NCBI GenBank assembly: GCA_016098155.1
Contig: JAAAJB010000019.1
Span: 57,486-121,485, forward strand
Length of the DNA: 64,000 nucleotides
From: Actinomortierella ambigua
Lineage: Eukaryota > Mortierellomycota > Mortierellomycetes > Mortierellales > Mortierellaceae
Direction: 5' to 3'
Part shown: in pieces, positions 21,866 through 34,750 of the stretch
Numbering within the stretch: position 1 is the first letter of the stretch
How the letters are laid out: each line of letters starts with the position of its first letter
Notes under the pieces: model-generated
Told to the model about the DNA's origin: nothing
Databases searched by the model: none
The model's input: the letters and a program-made list of their open reading frames with translations, nothing else
Program-made: the position numbers and the translations under genes

Positions 21866-24800
21866 ATGGACCTATTCGACCTCGATGACCTCGAGTTTGA
21901 GGACGACCCCATGTCCACTGGCTCGTTATACACACTTCATGAACTCGAATATTGGTGGAACGCGAGGACTGCTCAATTGTACCTGAACGCTCGTTGTGAC
22001 AACGACGACTTTTTTTTAGGCGCACGGGACGATCAAGACACCGATGACTATGACGCCCAGAGTGTATCAACAATGAGATCCACGTTCGCCCCTGCTGTTC
22101 GTGAAGGTGAGAAGTGAGGACACCCAGCAGTTCACATTCAAGCCGTTTCCGCCCCCTCTCATCAACCTCACACCCCCTCTTTTCTTCGTTAACCTTATCT
22201 AGTACATGAGAGATTGTTTGTCGTGCCCGAGTCTGGCATGCAGGATTCCCTCTTTGGTATCAAGCTTCCAAAACCTCCTACCAACCCAGCACCTGGGCTA
22301 GAGGAAGCAGTGACTCGGCCTCCGCCAGAAAGCCTCCATGGCTATTTCCAGTCAAGTGTGATAGTCAGCCCTGAATCCAGCAGCGACCTCAAATCAAGAG
22401 ATTGTCAAGAACTCGTTGCCAACTTCAATCCTGTTGCAGCCGGGCTCTACAATCTGCTCCTGAGGGTGAAGGCTGATGGACCGACCTCAGTTCATCTCAA
22501 CGTGCATGTTAAGATCAAGTATGAAGCTGAGTATGGAACGTGCGACACCGTCTACTCACGGTTCTCCAAGGATTCCACAGGTATGAATAATAGTGTTATC
22601 ATCTAGGTTTTCCTCGTGTTCATCTCTCTCAGCTGGTGTTGCTCACTATTGTGTTGTTGCTATAATTGGCAATCAACAGTGACCGAGGAAGACTGGCACT
22701 ATCTGGTGGCCGAGAACCAAGTTGAGGTTCGACCACACGAAGAGAACGCCTGGGTCAATATTCGCATCATGCGCGATGAAAAATCCGACCATCCTTTCGT
22801 GGGAAAGCTTTGGACCAGGTCGGTCGAACTTGTGCCGTTAGAGCATGATCCCATCGACAAAGGTATGTCATTGAGATTTAAACAAAGTGGTGTGAAATTT
22901 ATCTTTGAACTTCTACACTCCACCTGCATACTCAAAAACTTACACACATACACACACATGCACTCAATCACACACTCCTCTTACAGATGCTAAATGTTTA
23001 ACAACTCGAGTGGCTATGCCAGACTCCACCATCACTACCGATCGTCAGGCCGAGAAAGGAGTCGTTGTTCGGATAGCACATTCAAAGGATGGCAACTACC
23101 TGGCTGCACTCAGGTTACTTACCGATACCATTGTGGTTCATGTCTGGCCAAAAGCTGATCTCACATCCAAAGACGTCAGAGAGAAGGATGTGTCCAGTCT
23201 CGGGGCTTCCTTCACCATCGACTGGAGAAAGGCAACCAAGACTCAGCCAGGAGAAAACGTGAGCATCTACGATATCTCACTAGGCCTGGCCATCTCTGCT
23301 CTCGGAGACCAGATTGCTGTCTATCAGATGCCGCGGATCGGAGACTGGCAAGATGGAATGGAGGTCCCGACGGCGAGTCTCGGATTTCATCTCTTCCGTA
23401 ATCCTCTCGCGAACAAGGAGACTACTGTCTTTGTTCCAGATCCCGGTGAAGCACAGCTGATTTCCTTGAATGGGCCTGTTGAGCCTGACCAAATCTCCCT
23501 AATCCGCCTGCGGACCCCGACCAACCTTAAGCATGCTATCGGCTATGCGTCGTATGTAGGGCAGTACGAAGATGACAGTGGAAAACTCACCCCAGCCAAG
23601 TTCATCTTCTGCAATGGGCTCTACCTCTATGCCTTTGAGGTAGAATCCTCTGAGCTTGTGCTATCGCACATGATTAGTCTCGACGGTCTCACACCAACCC
23701 TTTCGCGACGATTTGCATGCGAGATGACGATGGACTCCATTTGCGAGAACATGTTCCTGTGGGTTGAAGACGGTGGTCGATACTGCTCGACTTGGGACTT
23801 GTCCAATGGCTCTGCTATCACCCGTCTTGAGACTAGTCGATGGCGTCATGACAACATTAACAAGACCAAGATGAGCATCACCCGTAGCCAGAACATTGTG
23901 GCCATTGTTGGGTTTGACAACTCGATCACCACATTCTTTGCCGACTCGGGAATCGAGATTAGTCGACGGCGATTCATGAACAGACGGGTCGAATTCATTG
24001 GCTTTGCATCCAACCAGTCAACAGAGCTCTTCGTTGTCCTTCGTGAACGTTCAGAGGAGGACTTTTCGTCCATCACTTTGGACCCCTTTCGACTGGACAC
24101 TGAGTTCAGCGCGCCAACAATACCCATTCCAACCCGCTCGACCATTTTTTGCCACTTTGGACAACGACTGTGGACAGGCAGGCAAATTGGTGTTTTATGC
24201 CAACCTTTTTCTGGAGACATCAACTTTTATCATGTCAACGAGCTCAGCGCAATTGATAGCAAAGGGGGTCAAGGACGTGTCAATTTGGTGATGCCACGCT
24301 ATATCACAACATCGGATAACATCCACTACGAACTCACAACAAATAGTGTCAGTGTGGAAGACACACCTATCGGAGGCGTAGAGCCAAGTGAGCGACTAGT
24401 AGAGATCTGGAAAATCTCAGAGAACCCACCGACTGAATCGACAGAGCGTACCCTCGTCTTTTCGTTTGTTCCTGAGCCATGGGAGCAACGAGCACCATCT
24501 CATGGCTTCTTTCTGCCTACAGGTGACCGCTTCGTGGTTTATGCCAAGAGAACAATCCAGGTCTGGGGTCTACCAGTGGACAAGGAGCCATGCAAGCTGC
24601 TGTACTTTTGGAGCATGTTCCAACTCCAACCGAGGGTACAGCGCAACAAGACAGAGATGGAGCTTGTCCTTATGGAGCACAAGCGATTCAACGGCATTCA
24701 CTTCCACGAATATCCATCAAGCGCTGAGCAGACCAGAGTCCGGGTAAACGTTGTTTCTCAGGACAAGAAGGGCGGTCACCGCGCGGACGTGAGATCGGTT

Positions 24801-27675
24801 CACGTTCCTAACTGGCCTGCCCGCCTAGTCGACAGCAGGAACACAACTGAGAATTGCTTCCAAAGTATCCGTCTTCTGGCCCTGGCCTACTCGATTGTCT
24901 CGTCTGGATACGAGGTGACTCAGGATACTGGGCTCCATAACACAAGCCATCAAGCTCACGCGCTGGCCATTCTCAATTTCGTCAACACTCATATCAACCA
25001 CACAATCTATACTGAGCGATTGCTTGTCCCGGCTTTACATGGCAGTTATTGGCCACCACCCACGGAGAAGAAGCTCGTCACTCTCTGGACCATCGTTCTC
25101 ACGGCTCAACATCTTCTGGGCCTCTGTACCAAACTTATCGCGGATCTCCTCGACAAGGACGATTGTTCCTGGATCCCTCGCAAGTACGAATCTATCAATC
25201 CGATCCTGGTGGCAATTAGGTGCAAGAACTCGGCAGCCGTGGAGGCATTTGTCGACTTTTGTGTCTCCAAGACAACCGATGGCCATCTGGCGTATATGCT
25301 CCCAGTCGTTCAGTCTTTCCAAAGTCTGTCCGTACTCTATCCAGATATTCTCAGGAACCTCCTGAGGAACTCGTCCTACATCCCTGCACAGAACATGGAC
25401 TTCAGCAAAAGCCATGTGACTGTATCTGGCTTCAATTGGAGACGGCTCGTTGGTCGTAACAATCCCAACAGTCTGGAGGAATACGCGTTCCCTGTCTTCA
25501 GTCACCATCTGATCGTTTTGCCTGCGTTTTCGGGCCACAGGACGAGACTTGAAGCCTATTTCAAACCAAGTGGCCGTGCCCTAACCACTTTGGCAACTGC
25601 GTCAACGAGGTCAAGGTCCAAGGTGACTAAAGAATCTACCGACGTGGCAACAACTGGTGACCAGAGCGTAGAAGTCTCATACTACGACAGGATCTACGTA
25701 GCGCCATTCCCACGTTTGTCAATGTACGGTGCTGATTTTAGCCAGGGCCAGAATAGGGGACAGTCGCAGTTTTCGCAGATGGCTGGAAAGGATTTCTTTG
25801 ATAATCCAGCCATGATGGCTGTTCTTCGATTCAAGGTAAGAACGAGAATCTTCATCGTTGCGTACAAAGCAAAGAAAAAAAAAGGTGAATGGGAGACGCA
25901 TACGGACTAACCTCTTTTCCATTGGGAAACGACCATATTTGTCACTGTATTTACTCCCTTGGATAGTGGTGGATGTATGGCTTCTGGTACTGGTTAATCC
26001 GATTCGTGTTCCTCCTCCTCTTCTACGGAATCTTCATCGCCGTCACAGTTTCCCAAAAGGAATCTGCTGTCAATCTTGGCGGGGAAGGGCGCACGCCTAG
26101 CGATGTACTGAGGGGTCGGTATATGAATCCCTATCCTTGGAGAGGCCTCATTGCTTTCGATCTCTTCCTTGGTACAGTTTTCCTCTTCCTGGAATTGTTC
26201 CAGCTCCACACAGAAGGATTCTGGCTCTATGTCAAGTAAGTCACCCGCGCCTATTGAGGCACATGTTATCCATGCGTTTAATGAGTTGAATAGACAGGTG
26301 TCATTTCGTCATCACCGTTGCTCATGCATCTTCAACGCTTGATATTCCTATGAACAGATCTATCTTCAACTGGGTGGATGTTTTTTCCATTGCTCTCACC
26401 ATGGCGTGCCAGGTGTGGGTCTTGGTGTTTAGTGTCATGACACCAGAAGAAGGTGATGCAGAAGGACCAGAGCCTGTCCCTCTGATTTGGCTTGCTATTC
26501 TCGCAATGTACCTACACTTGGTAAGAACATTTCCTTCTACATATCTTACTTTCTTTCATGCTTTTGTAATTGCATTCATATTTGATTCGGAGCATATACG
26601 TGGCCATCATAAGCTGAAGCAGCACTCGAGCTCGCTTAAACAGGGCTTTATTTCTAGCAAAATCAACGACTTGAGGTAGCGCGGCATTGTCATTTAATCA
26701 CTTTTTTTTTTTACCGTTTTATTCCTTTGCTCTTTAGCTATTCGAACTTCGTGTATACAGGCCGCTCGGAATCATCGTGAATATCATCCTCCGCATCACA
26801 TACCGTATTGCTTGGTTCTTCATCATTTTCGCCATTTTGATTGTCGGTTTCACGCACACGTTAATCTACGTTCTATACACGTCCAAACCAGTTTGTGTGC
26901 CTGATGAGAGCGGAAAAGTCCCTGACAACATTCTTGATTGTACTACAGCCTTGAAGGCTGAGACCGACTATCCAGATGGGCTCTTACAAGGCATCTCTGG
27001 CACGCTGTTCTTCCTGGTAAGGTTCAATGATGTACTTTCCAGTTTGTCTTGCATGAAGAGATGGGACCAATCTAGCAGAGCAAGGGATCGCTAATGCCGG
27101 TTTTAATGCGTGTGTACTTGTACTGGACTTACCCTTGGGTATCGATGAAAACTAGGCCGGAAGGTATGATTTTTTGGACAAGAACTTTGTGTCAAACAGC
27201 GCCGCATTCCATCTTACTGTGATAATCTTCTACTTCGTCATGGGACTCGTTTCACTCAACGTCCTTATTGGTAAGCATTAAGCGCCGACGATGGAGGCAC
27301 AAGGTCACGATCACTGGCTTTCAGCTTGAATGGTATTGTTAGTGGATACGATGAGGCTGACTGCAGCTGTTCCATGTTTTTCACTTCTTTAAATTAGCAT
27401 TGATGAATGACGCAATCAACCAGTGCGGCCAGGAAGGACAGCTCGCTTGGCTGAAGCAGTGGTTCAAAATGCTGGATGAAGTGGAGAGGATCTTCTTGCA
27501 AATACTCAAGATAAAGAAGCTGCACCTCTTGTCCCCCGACTACATCTATTATGTAGCTCCAATCGAGGACGCTGAGAAGTATCGCACTCCATCAACGAGT
27601 ACCAAAAAGTCTAGTCTATCGGGCAGTTGTAGCGTCTTGTGCGATAGCTGCGGCCAGGACGTGAGTCGTGCATAA
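21866..27675 (+). CDS. Channel copy C: propeller - helical repeat - TRP-like ion channel protein, short tail (9 exons)
   Basis: Exons: 21866-22106, 22203-22580, 22680-22862, 22987-25835, 25967-26235, 26358-26520, 26738-27016, 27156-27270, 27398-27675, giving 1584 residues. It is a tandem paralogue with propeller, helical region and six-helix channel. Exon 1 differs from A and B by an insert (PMSTGSLYTLHELEYWWNAR). The channel half is closest to copy D: the S1-S2 linker reads TVSQKESAVNLGGEG, S5 reads RITYRIAWFFIIFAIL, and the filter is AGRYDFLDKNF. The turret cysteines are kept (KPVCVPDESG ... ILDCTT). S6 reads SLNVLIALMNDAINQ. The tail lacks the coiled coil of A and B and ends with a Cys-rich stretch (SGSCSVLCDSCGQDVSRA). 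The donor of exon 1 is GTGAGA rather than the GTAAGA of the other copies. Confidence 0.82.
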
Positions 27676-28759
27676 AAGATTACATGTTACTTTGAAGGCT
27701 GTAACTTGAGTATTGAATACTGGATGGATATAATAAGAAAGGATCTTGATGGATTCCTGCACACAAACCTTTGCTATGTGGCTAACTTTGACTTCACTAG
27801 TGAGGAGAGCTTCAGTTGCCGCATGCGTGAATGTCGCAAAAAACAAAATCTCAGACAAGTATGTTATATTAGAACCTGTCAATATCTAGCCCTTGTGTTC
27901 AGACCATCTTGGTGGTCAGTCCCAACAAACCTCTGTCGTAGAATCTCTGAGAGAGACGCCAGTCAATCTGGGTTCCACCAAGAGGGTGGGCACCCAAATG
28001 AGAGTGGGCAAGTACCAAAAAAAAAAAAAAAAGATAAGCGAGTCTGGAAAATACTGCGACTGCAGGGGACGAGTGAAAGAGGTGGTAGCAATGCTTAGCG
28101 TGCTTGGCACTCTCAGACCCAGTGGTGTTTATCGATTCTTCTACCTCAGTCACCCTTGTCTTGCAAGGCGTGGGCTGAGGAAAGAAGTCCGCCTCGCTGG
28201 TCCTCTATACCGCCAGTGTGCCTTGTATGCTGTAAAAAATAGATTGACAAAATTCGTCTTTCAAAGACCATGTGTCGCCTTGCCACCATTTGAAAATTTA
28301 TCTGCTTCTATCTATCGTACCGTTGCTGCAGGACTTGTGATGAGCCTTTTTTCAATGTTTGTCATCTACTATGTCTAACTATACACCAAGCCTGCTTGCA
28401 TGAAAAAAGGCAGTGAACTTGTGCGAGAGGTTCTCCTGTTTCCGCTGGGTTGTGGAATTGTTTGTCGAAAAAAATCAACGGCTAACTGGGCATGCACAAA
28501 CATTTTGCTCCCATCTCATCTTCAAAAGTTCGTTTGCTAAGCAGTGCATTTCCCCCTGCTGGAATGCGCCCAACCCCCCGCATCAAACGTTAAACTCTGT
28601 AGAAAGGAGAGAAAGAGCTTGAACACAAGTCTACCACCAACATGCATACAGGGGAGAGGGCTCGTACTGGGAACAGAATCAAATGATGCAACACTCCTAC
28701 CCTCTCGGCATCATCTCATCCCTCCTTCTCCATTCATCCATTCGATCCATCAATCTCAC
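27676..28759. other. Intergenic region between channel copies C and D
   Basis: This 1084-base stretch has no recognised gene. A run of A lies at about 28018-28031. It lacks the CTCCGCGGGA element and the upstream block shared by copies B and C, so copy D appears to have a different promoter. Short open frames (for example around 27706-28098) show no conserved composition. Confidence 0.55.
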
Positions 28760-31700
28760 ATGGAGCAATCCGATAAGATTGAGTCCGACTACGACCCCAG
28801 CGAGACCTTGTATACGCCCACTGGCTCGTCCTACACACAAAATGCAGTTGATTGGTGGAACACAACAACTGGCCAACTGTACCAGAGGGCACGAAGAGAC
28901 CAAATTGACTTTTCCTTGGACACCCAGCGTGTCTCAATCAAACGCGCTTTCACCGCAGCCAGCCGTGAAGGTAAGATGGGTGAAAAACCTTCGGAAACGG
29001 TTCTCATCCAACCTACATATCTCCGCCAGTCCACTAAACTCCCCTCCCCCTTTATTTTTATGTCCAGTGCATGAGAGGTTGTTTGTATACCCGCCTAACG
29101 TGGCAGGAGAGTCTCTCTTCGGTATCGAGCTTCCAAACCCTGCCACCACCCCGCCACCCCCAGAGAGCCTCTTTGCCTACTTCGAGAACCGTCCACCCGC
29201 CAGCCCTAGTAGCAGCAGCCGTATCGAGCAAAGGAGCTGCCAAGAACTCGTTGCCAATTTCAGTCATGTTGCTGCCGGTCCCTACAAACTACTCCTTAGA
29301 GTCAAGGCTCATGAGGCGTCTTCGGTCCATCTGGACGTGCACGTCAAGATCAGGTACGGAGCTGAGCATCTACTCTGCGACACAGCCTTCTCAAAGCTGC
29401 AGAGGGATTCCTCAGGTATGTTCAATTTCGTAAGCAACTTGGTCAGTGTCACGTACTCTTTTGATTTTTTTTCCAACACCGCTCACTCGTGCGTTCAAGA
29501 AATTCAACAGTGAGCGAACCGGGCTGGCACTACCTGATGGCCAAGAACCAGATTGAAATTCGGCCACACGAAGAAAACGCATGGGTCAATATTCGCATTA
29601 TGCGCGATGAAAAATCCAACCCTCCTTCTGTGGGAAAACTTTGGATCAGGTCGGTCGAACTTGTACCTGTTGGACATGACCCCACTGACAGAGGTAAAGC
29701 ATTGAGATTTGAAACGCGAAGAAGGGCAGTGGTGTGAAATTTTTCAATCCCTCACATACTCACGAACACAAATACCTGCATTCGTGCACGTACACAAACA
29801 CTGCCTCTCCCCCCCCCCCTTTGTAGATGCAAAGTGTTTCACAACTGGAGTGACTTTGCCAGACTCCATCATTTCAACCAACGGAGAAGCCGAGAAAGGA
29901 GTCATTGTTCGGATAGCACAGTCAAAGGATGGCAACTACCTGGCTGCACTCAGATTGCTTCCTGATACCATTGTGGTTCATGTCTGGCTAAAAGCCGATC
30001 TTATATCCAAAGACGTCAGAGAGAAGGATGTGTCCAACCTCGGGGCCTCCTTCACCATTGACTGCAGAACGGCGACCAGGACAAAGCCCGGAGAGAACGT
30101 CAGCCTCTACGATATCTCGCTAGGCTTGGCCATCTCTGCTCTCGGAGACCAGATTGCTGTCTATCAGATGCCGCGGATCGGAGACTGGCAGGATGGAAAG
30201 GAAGCCCCCACAGTGAGCGTTGGCTTTCACCTCTTCCGCAACCCAATCGCGAACAAGGAGACTCCTGTCTTTGTCTACGATGAGCCGCAGATTGAGCGCA
30301 AGGATGGATCGGCAAAGCTCAGCCGAAACACCCTGACGCTTTTGGAGACCCCAAAGGCTCTGAAGGATGCTATCGGATATGCATCGTACGTTGGGCAGTA
30401 CGATGATTATGGCGGGAAACCAACTCCGGCCAAGTTCATCTTTTGCACTGGGTGCTACCTCGATGTCTTTGAGGTGAATTCCAATGGGCTCGTACCATCG
30501 CACATCATCAGCCTCGAGGGTCTCATACCCACCCTTTCGCGACGATTTGCATGCGAGACAACGATGGATTCCATTTGCGAGAACATGTTCCTGTGGGTCG
30601 AGGAAGGTGGGCAATACTGCTCGATATGGAACTTGTCCAATGGTTCTGCCATCAAGCGCCTCGAGATAAGTCGAATGCGATACGACAATATCAACAGTGT
30701 GACCAAGATGAGCGTCACACGTAGTCAAAGCATCGTGGCCATTGTCGGATTCGACAATTCGATCACGACATTCTTTGCCGACACCGGTATTGAGATCAGC
30801 CGACGACTATTCATGGACCGGAGGATCGAATCCATTTGCTTCGCATCCAACCAGTCAACTGAGCTTTTCGTTGTCCTTCGTGAGCGCTCTGAAGAGGACT
30901 TTTCGTCCATCACTTTGGATCCCTTTCGGCTTGACATTGAGTTTGGAGCACTGGCGGCGCCACTCCCTGTATGGTCAGCTACATCCTGTAACTTTGAAGC
31001 ACAGAGGGGCCATGAAAGTGGTATGATATGCCAGCCCGACGCAGACTTTATCAATCTCTATCATCGCGACAGACCAATTGGAGATGATGGCCGAGGAGGT
31101 CAGGGCTACTCCACGCCGTCCAAACCACGCTATATCACAACATCCGACAACATTCACTACGAACTCAAGACAAAAAGAGTCAATGCGGAAGACAAACTCA
31201 CTGAGGGCGAGGATTCAAGTGAGCGACTGGTCGAAATCTGGAAGATCTCAGAGAACCCTCCAACAGAATCAACAGAGCGTACTCTCGTCTTCTCGTTTGT
31301 CCCTGAGCCATGGGAGCAACGAGCCCCGTCGCATGGCTTCTTTCTGCCCACAGGTGACCGCTTCGTGGTTTACGCCAACAGAACAATCCAAGTCTGGGGT
31401 CTACCAGTGGACAAGGAGCCATGCAAGCTGCTGTACTTTTGGAGCATGTTCCAACCCCAGCCGATGGTGCGGCGCAACAAGAAGGAGATGGAGCTTGTCC
31501 TTATCGAGCACAAGCGATTCGGCAGCATTCAATTCCGCGATTATCCATCGAGCGCCGGGCAGACCCGAATCCAAGTGAATGTCGTTCCTCTTGAACAGAA
31601 GGGCGGGGTCCGCGGGTATGGAAAACCGGTCCACATTCCTAACTGGCCTGCACGCATGGTCGATAGCAGGAACACAATTGAGGATTGCTTCCACAGTATC

Positions 31701-34305
31701 CGTCTTCTGGCTCTGGCCTACACCATTGTCTCTTCTGGGTATGTGGTCACTCAAGATGTCGGCCTTCACAACACGACCCATGAGGCCCATGCCTCGGCCA
31801 TCCTCGATTTCGTCAACAACTACATCAACCACACTATCTACCTCGAGCACTTCCGCATCGACAACAAAGGTCACAGGATTTCCGAAACACCGATGCTGGT
31901 CACTCTCTGGAACTCTGTTCTCATGCCGCATCACCTGCCGGACATTTGCGCCAAGCTCATCACGGATCTCCTGAACAAAGAAGACTGTGCCTGGATTCCC
32001 CGCAAGTACAAGTCCATGAACCCGATCTTGACAGCCATCAGGCGCAAGAACACGGCGGCCGTGGAGGTGTTTGTCGACTATTGTGTCCGCAAGACGACTG
32101 AACGCCATCCTGCATACATGTTGCCGGTCGTCCAGTCCTTTGACAAAATTTCGTCCCACTACCCAGGAATCCTCAAGAGCCTGCTGAAGAACTCGTCCTA
32201 CATCCCTGCACAGAGTATGGTCTTTAACAAGGCCCATGTGACCGTCTCTGGCTTCAATTGGAGACGGCTCGTCGGTCTCCGCAAGCCCAACACGCTAGAG
32301 GAGTATGAGTTCCCTGTTTTCAGTCATCATCTGATCGTCTTGCCGCCGACGATGGATTCCACCACGAGAATCAGAGGCTTTCTAAGTGGCATCACCCAGG
32401 CATCTTATGCGCCTACGCCGACCAGAACAAAATCCGAGCTGTACGAAATATTGCCCGCGACGGCAATGCCTGAGAACCAGAATGTCGAGGTGCCGTACGG
32501 CATAAAGATCTATGTGGCGCCGTTTCCAGGCCTGTCAACGTATGGTACCGACATCATCACCGGCAGTAAGCATTCCCGCTCGCAGTTTTCGTTCTTGAGC
32601 GGAAGGGATTTCGCTGATAATCCAGCCATGACGGCTGTCCTCCGATTCAAGGTAAAAAAAACAGCGAAAACTCTAAATTTGACGATGTTAATCACTTTGG
32701 AAGGGAAGAGAGAAATGCCACGTGAACTGAATCCTTTTTTTTTCTTTCTTCTTCTTTGGGGCAGTGGTGGATGTATGGCTTCTGGTACTGTTTAATCCGA
32801 TCCATGCTCCTCCTCCTCTTCTACGGAATCTTCATCGCCGTCACAGTTTCCCAGAAGGAATCTGCTGTCAATCTTGGCGGGGAAGGGCGCACACCTAGCG
32901 ATGTGCTGAAGGCTCGATACATGGATCCCTATCCATGGAAAGGCATCATTGCTTTCGATCTCTTCCTTGGAGCAGTGTTCCTTTTGTTAGAAGCATTCCA
33001 GCTCTACTCAGAAGGCTTCGAGCTCTACGTGACGTACGTCTTGATTTTCTTTTTCGCTTCTATTGAGATTAACACTAATTTTGTGGTCTTTTGGTAGAAT
33101 GAATTTTTTTCACGTCTACATCGCTATCGCTAATCCATCCCCAACACTTGGTTCTCTTACAAATAGGTCTGTCTTCAACTGGCAAGATGTCATTTCCATC
33201 GCCCTCGCTATGATGTGCCAGGTGTGGATCTTGCTGAAATGTGTCATGACGCTGGAAGAAGGGGAAGCAGAGGGGCCAGACAGGGTTCCTCTAATCTGGC
33301 TTGCTATTCTCGCGATGTACCTACACTTGGTGAGAAGGCTTTTCTGATTTTTATGAGACTCGAGACGTCATATATGCAATGAGGCTAGTCATGTAATGAT
33401 CTCCGTTGTCTTCTTTTTTTTTCTCTGTTCTATAGCTGTTCGAGCTACGTGTGTACAGGCCGCTCGGAATCATCGTGAACATTATTCTCCGCATCACATA
33501 CCGTATTGCTTGGTTCTTCATCATTTTCGCCATCTTAGTTGTCGGCTTCACGCACACGTTAATCTACGTTCTATACACATCCAAGCCGGTATGTGTGCCT
33601 GACGAGAGCGGAAAAGTCCCTGACAACATCCTTGATTGTACTACAGCCTTGAAGGCTGAGACCGACTATCCGGATAAGCTCTTGCAAGGCATCTCTGGCA
33701 CGCTATTCTTCTTGGTAAGGTTCAATGATGGAATTTTTAGTTTGTCCTGCATGAGGAGATGGAACCAGTGAAGCAAAAATATGAAATCACTGCTAATGAC
33801 AGTTTTCGTGCTTGTATTCTCGTGCTGTACTTGCCTTTGGTTTTGTTTATGAAAACTAGGCCGGACGATATGATTTTCTGGACAAGAACTTTGCGTCAGA
33901 TAGCGCCGCATTCCATCTCACAGTCATAATCTTCTACTTTTTCATGGGGCTCGTTTTGCTCAATGTTCTTATCGGTAAGAACGATCAGGGAATGAAGTCA
34001 AGATCTCTGGCTTGCAGTTTGGATGGTTCATCCTGTGAACGAACAAGATGTGTCTGACAACAGTTGCTTTATTTCTGTTTAAATTAGCATTGATGAACGA
34101 TTCGGTCAACCAATGCGGCGACGAAGGACAGCTAGCATGGCTGAAGCAGTGGTCCAAAGTGCTGGATGAGGTAGAAATGATCTTCTTACGGCATTTCCAA
34201 ACAAGGCAGCTTCGTCACCTGTTCCCAGATTACATTTACTATGCAGCTCCGATTCATGACGCTGAGGAGTACCATACCCTTGCAACAGGAACCGAGAAGG
34301 ACTAG
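28760..34305 (+). CDS. Channel copy D: propeller - helical repeat - TRP-like ion channel protein, shortest tail (9 exons)
   Basis: Exons: 28760-28970, 29068-29415, 29511-29693, 29827-32651, 32765-33033, 33167-33329, 33436-33714, 33860-33974, 34088-34305, giving 1536 residues. It is the most diverged copy at the 5' end. It has its own leader (MEQSDKIESDYDPSETLYTP), and exon 2 is 30 bases shorter because the PGLEEAVTRP stretch of A-C is missing. Propeller, helical region (MNPILTAIRRKNTAAVEVF) and the six-helix channel are intact. The filter is AGRYDFLDKNF, with turret cysteines in KPVCVPDESG and ILDCTT, and S6 is LLNVLIALMNDSVNQ. The protein stops 72 codons into exon 9, soon after YYAAPIHDAEEYH, so the coiled-coil tail of A/B is absent. 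It converges with the giant coiled-coil gene, whose stop is about 445 bases away. Confidence 0.82.
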
Positions 34306-34750
34306 TCTGTTAGGCAGTAGCTCATATATCTGCTCAGCCTATGCCTCGCTTTCGGTCCTCTCTGGTGCTCCTCATACGGACACCTGAGCTCGATAAGTCA
34401 CCCTGGAAAATACCCCCATCCCAAAGGATTGATACCCATCACGCTTCTACACACGATGTCATGGCGAGATAAATCACAATGCTTCAGTGCTAATGCACAA
34501 GAATGTTTGGCATGAAAATGCAGTAGAATTTTTTAAAAGCTGCTATGAGTGGGGTGAGTAGATGGGTAGATATGGTGGCTATGATATAACAAGAGTAGGG
34601 AAGTCTACAGAGGTCAATGCTAACCTAGGACGTGTGTTAGAAGATGGATGGTGGTATAAAGTGCTATGTTTGTTTTGATATTGTTGTTGGGTTGGATTGG
34701 GTTATTTCCTTGATATAATCCATCCATTCGCAAGCAGACTAGATGGCTTT
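34306..34750. other. Convergent 3' intergenic region
   Basis: A 445-base A/T-rich stretch between the stop codons of channel copy D (+) and the giant coiled-coil gene (-). It should hold both 3' untranslated regions and polyadenylation signals. No gene is seen. Confidence 0.6.

Noticed and set aside
27706..28378. Short open frames between channel copies C and D
   Set aside because: No conserved motif, no homopolymer-free coding composition and no counterpart between the other copies.
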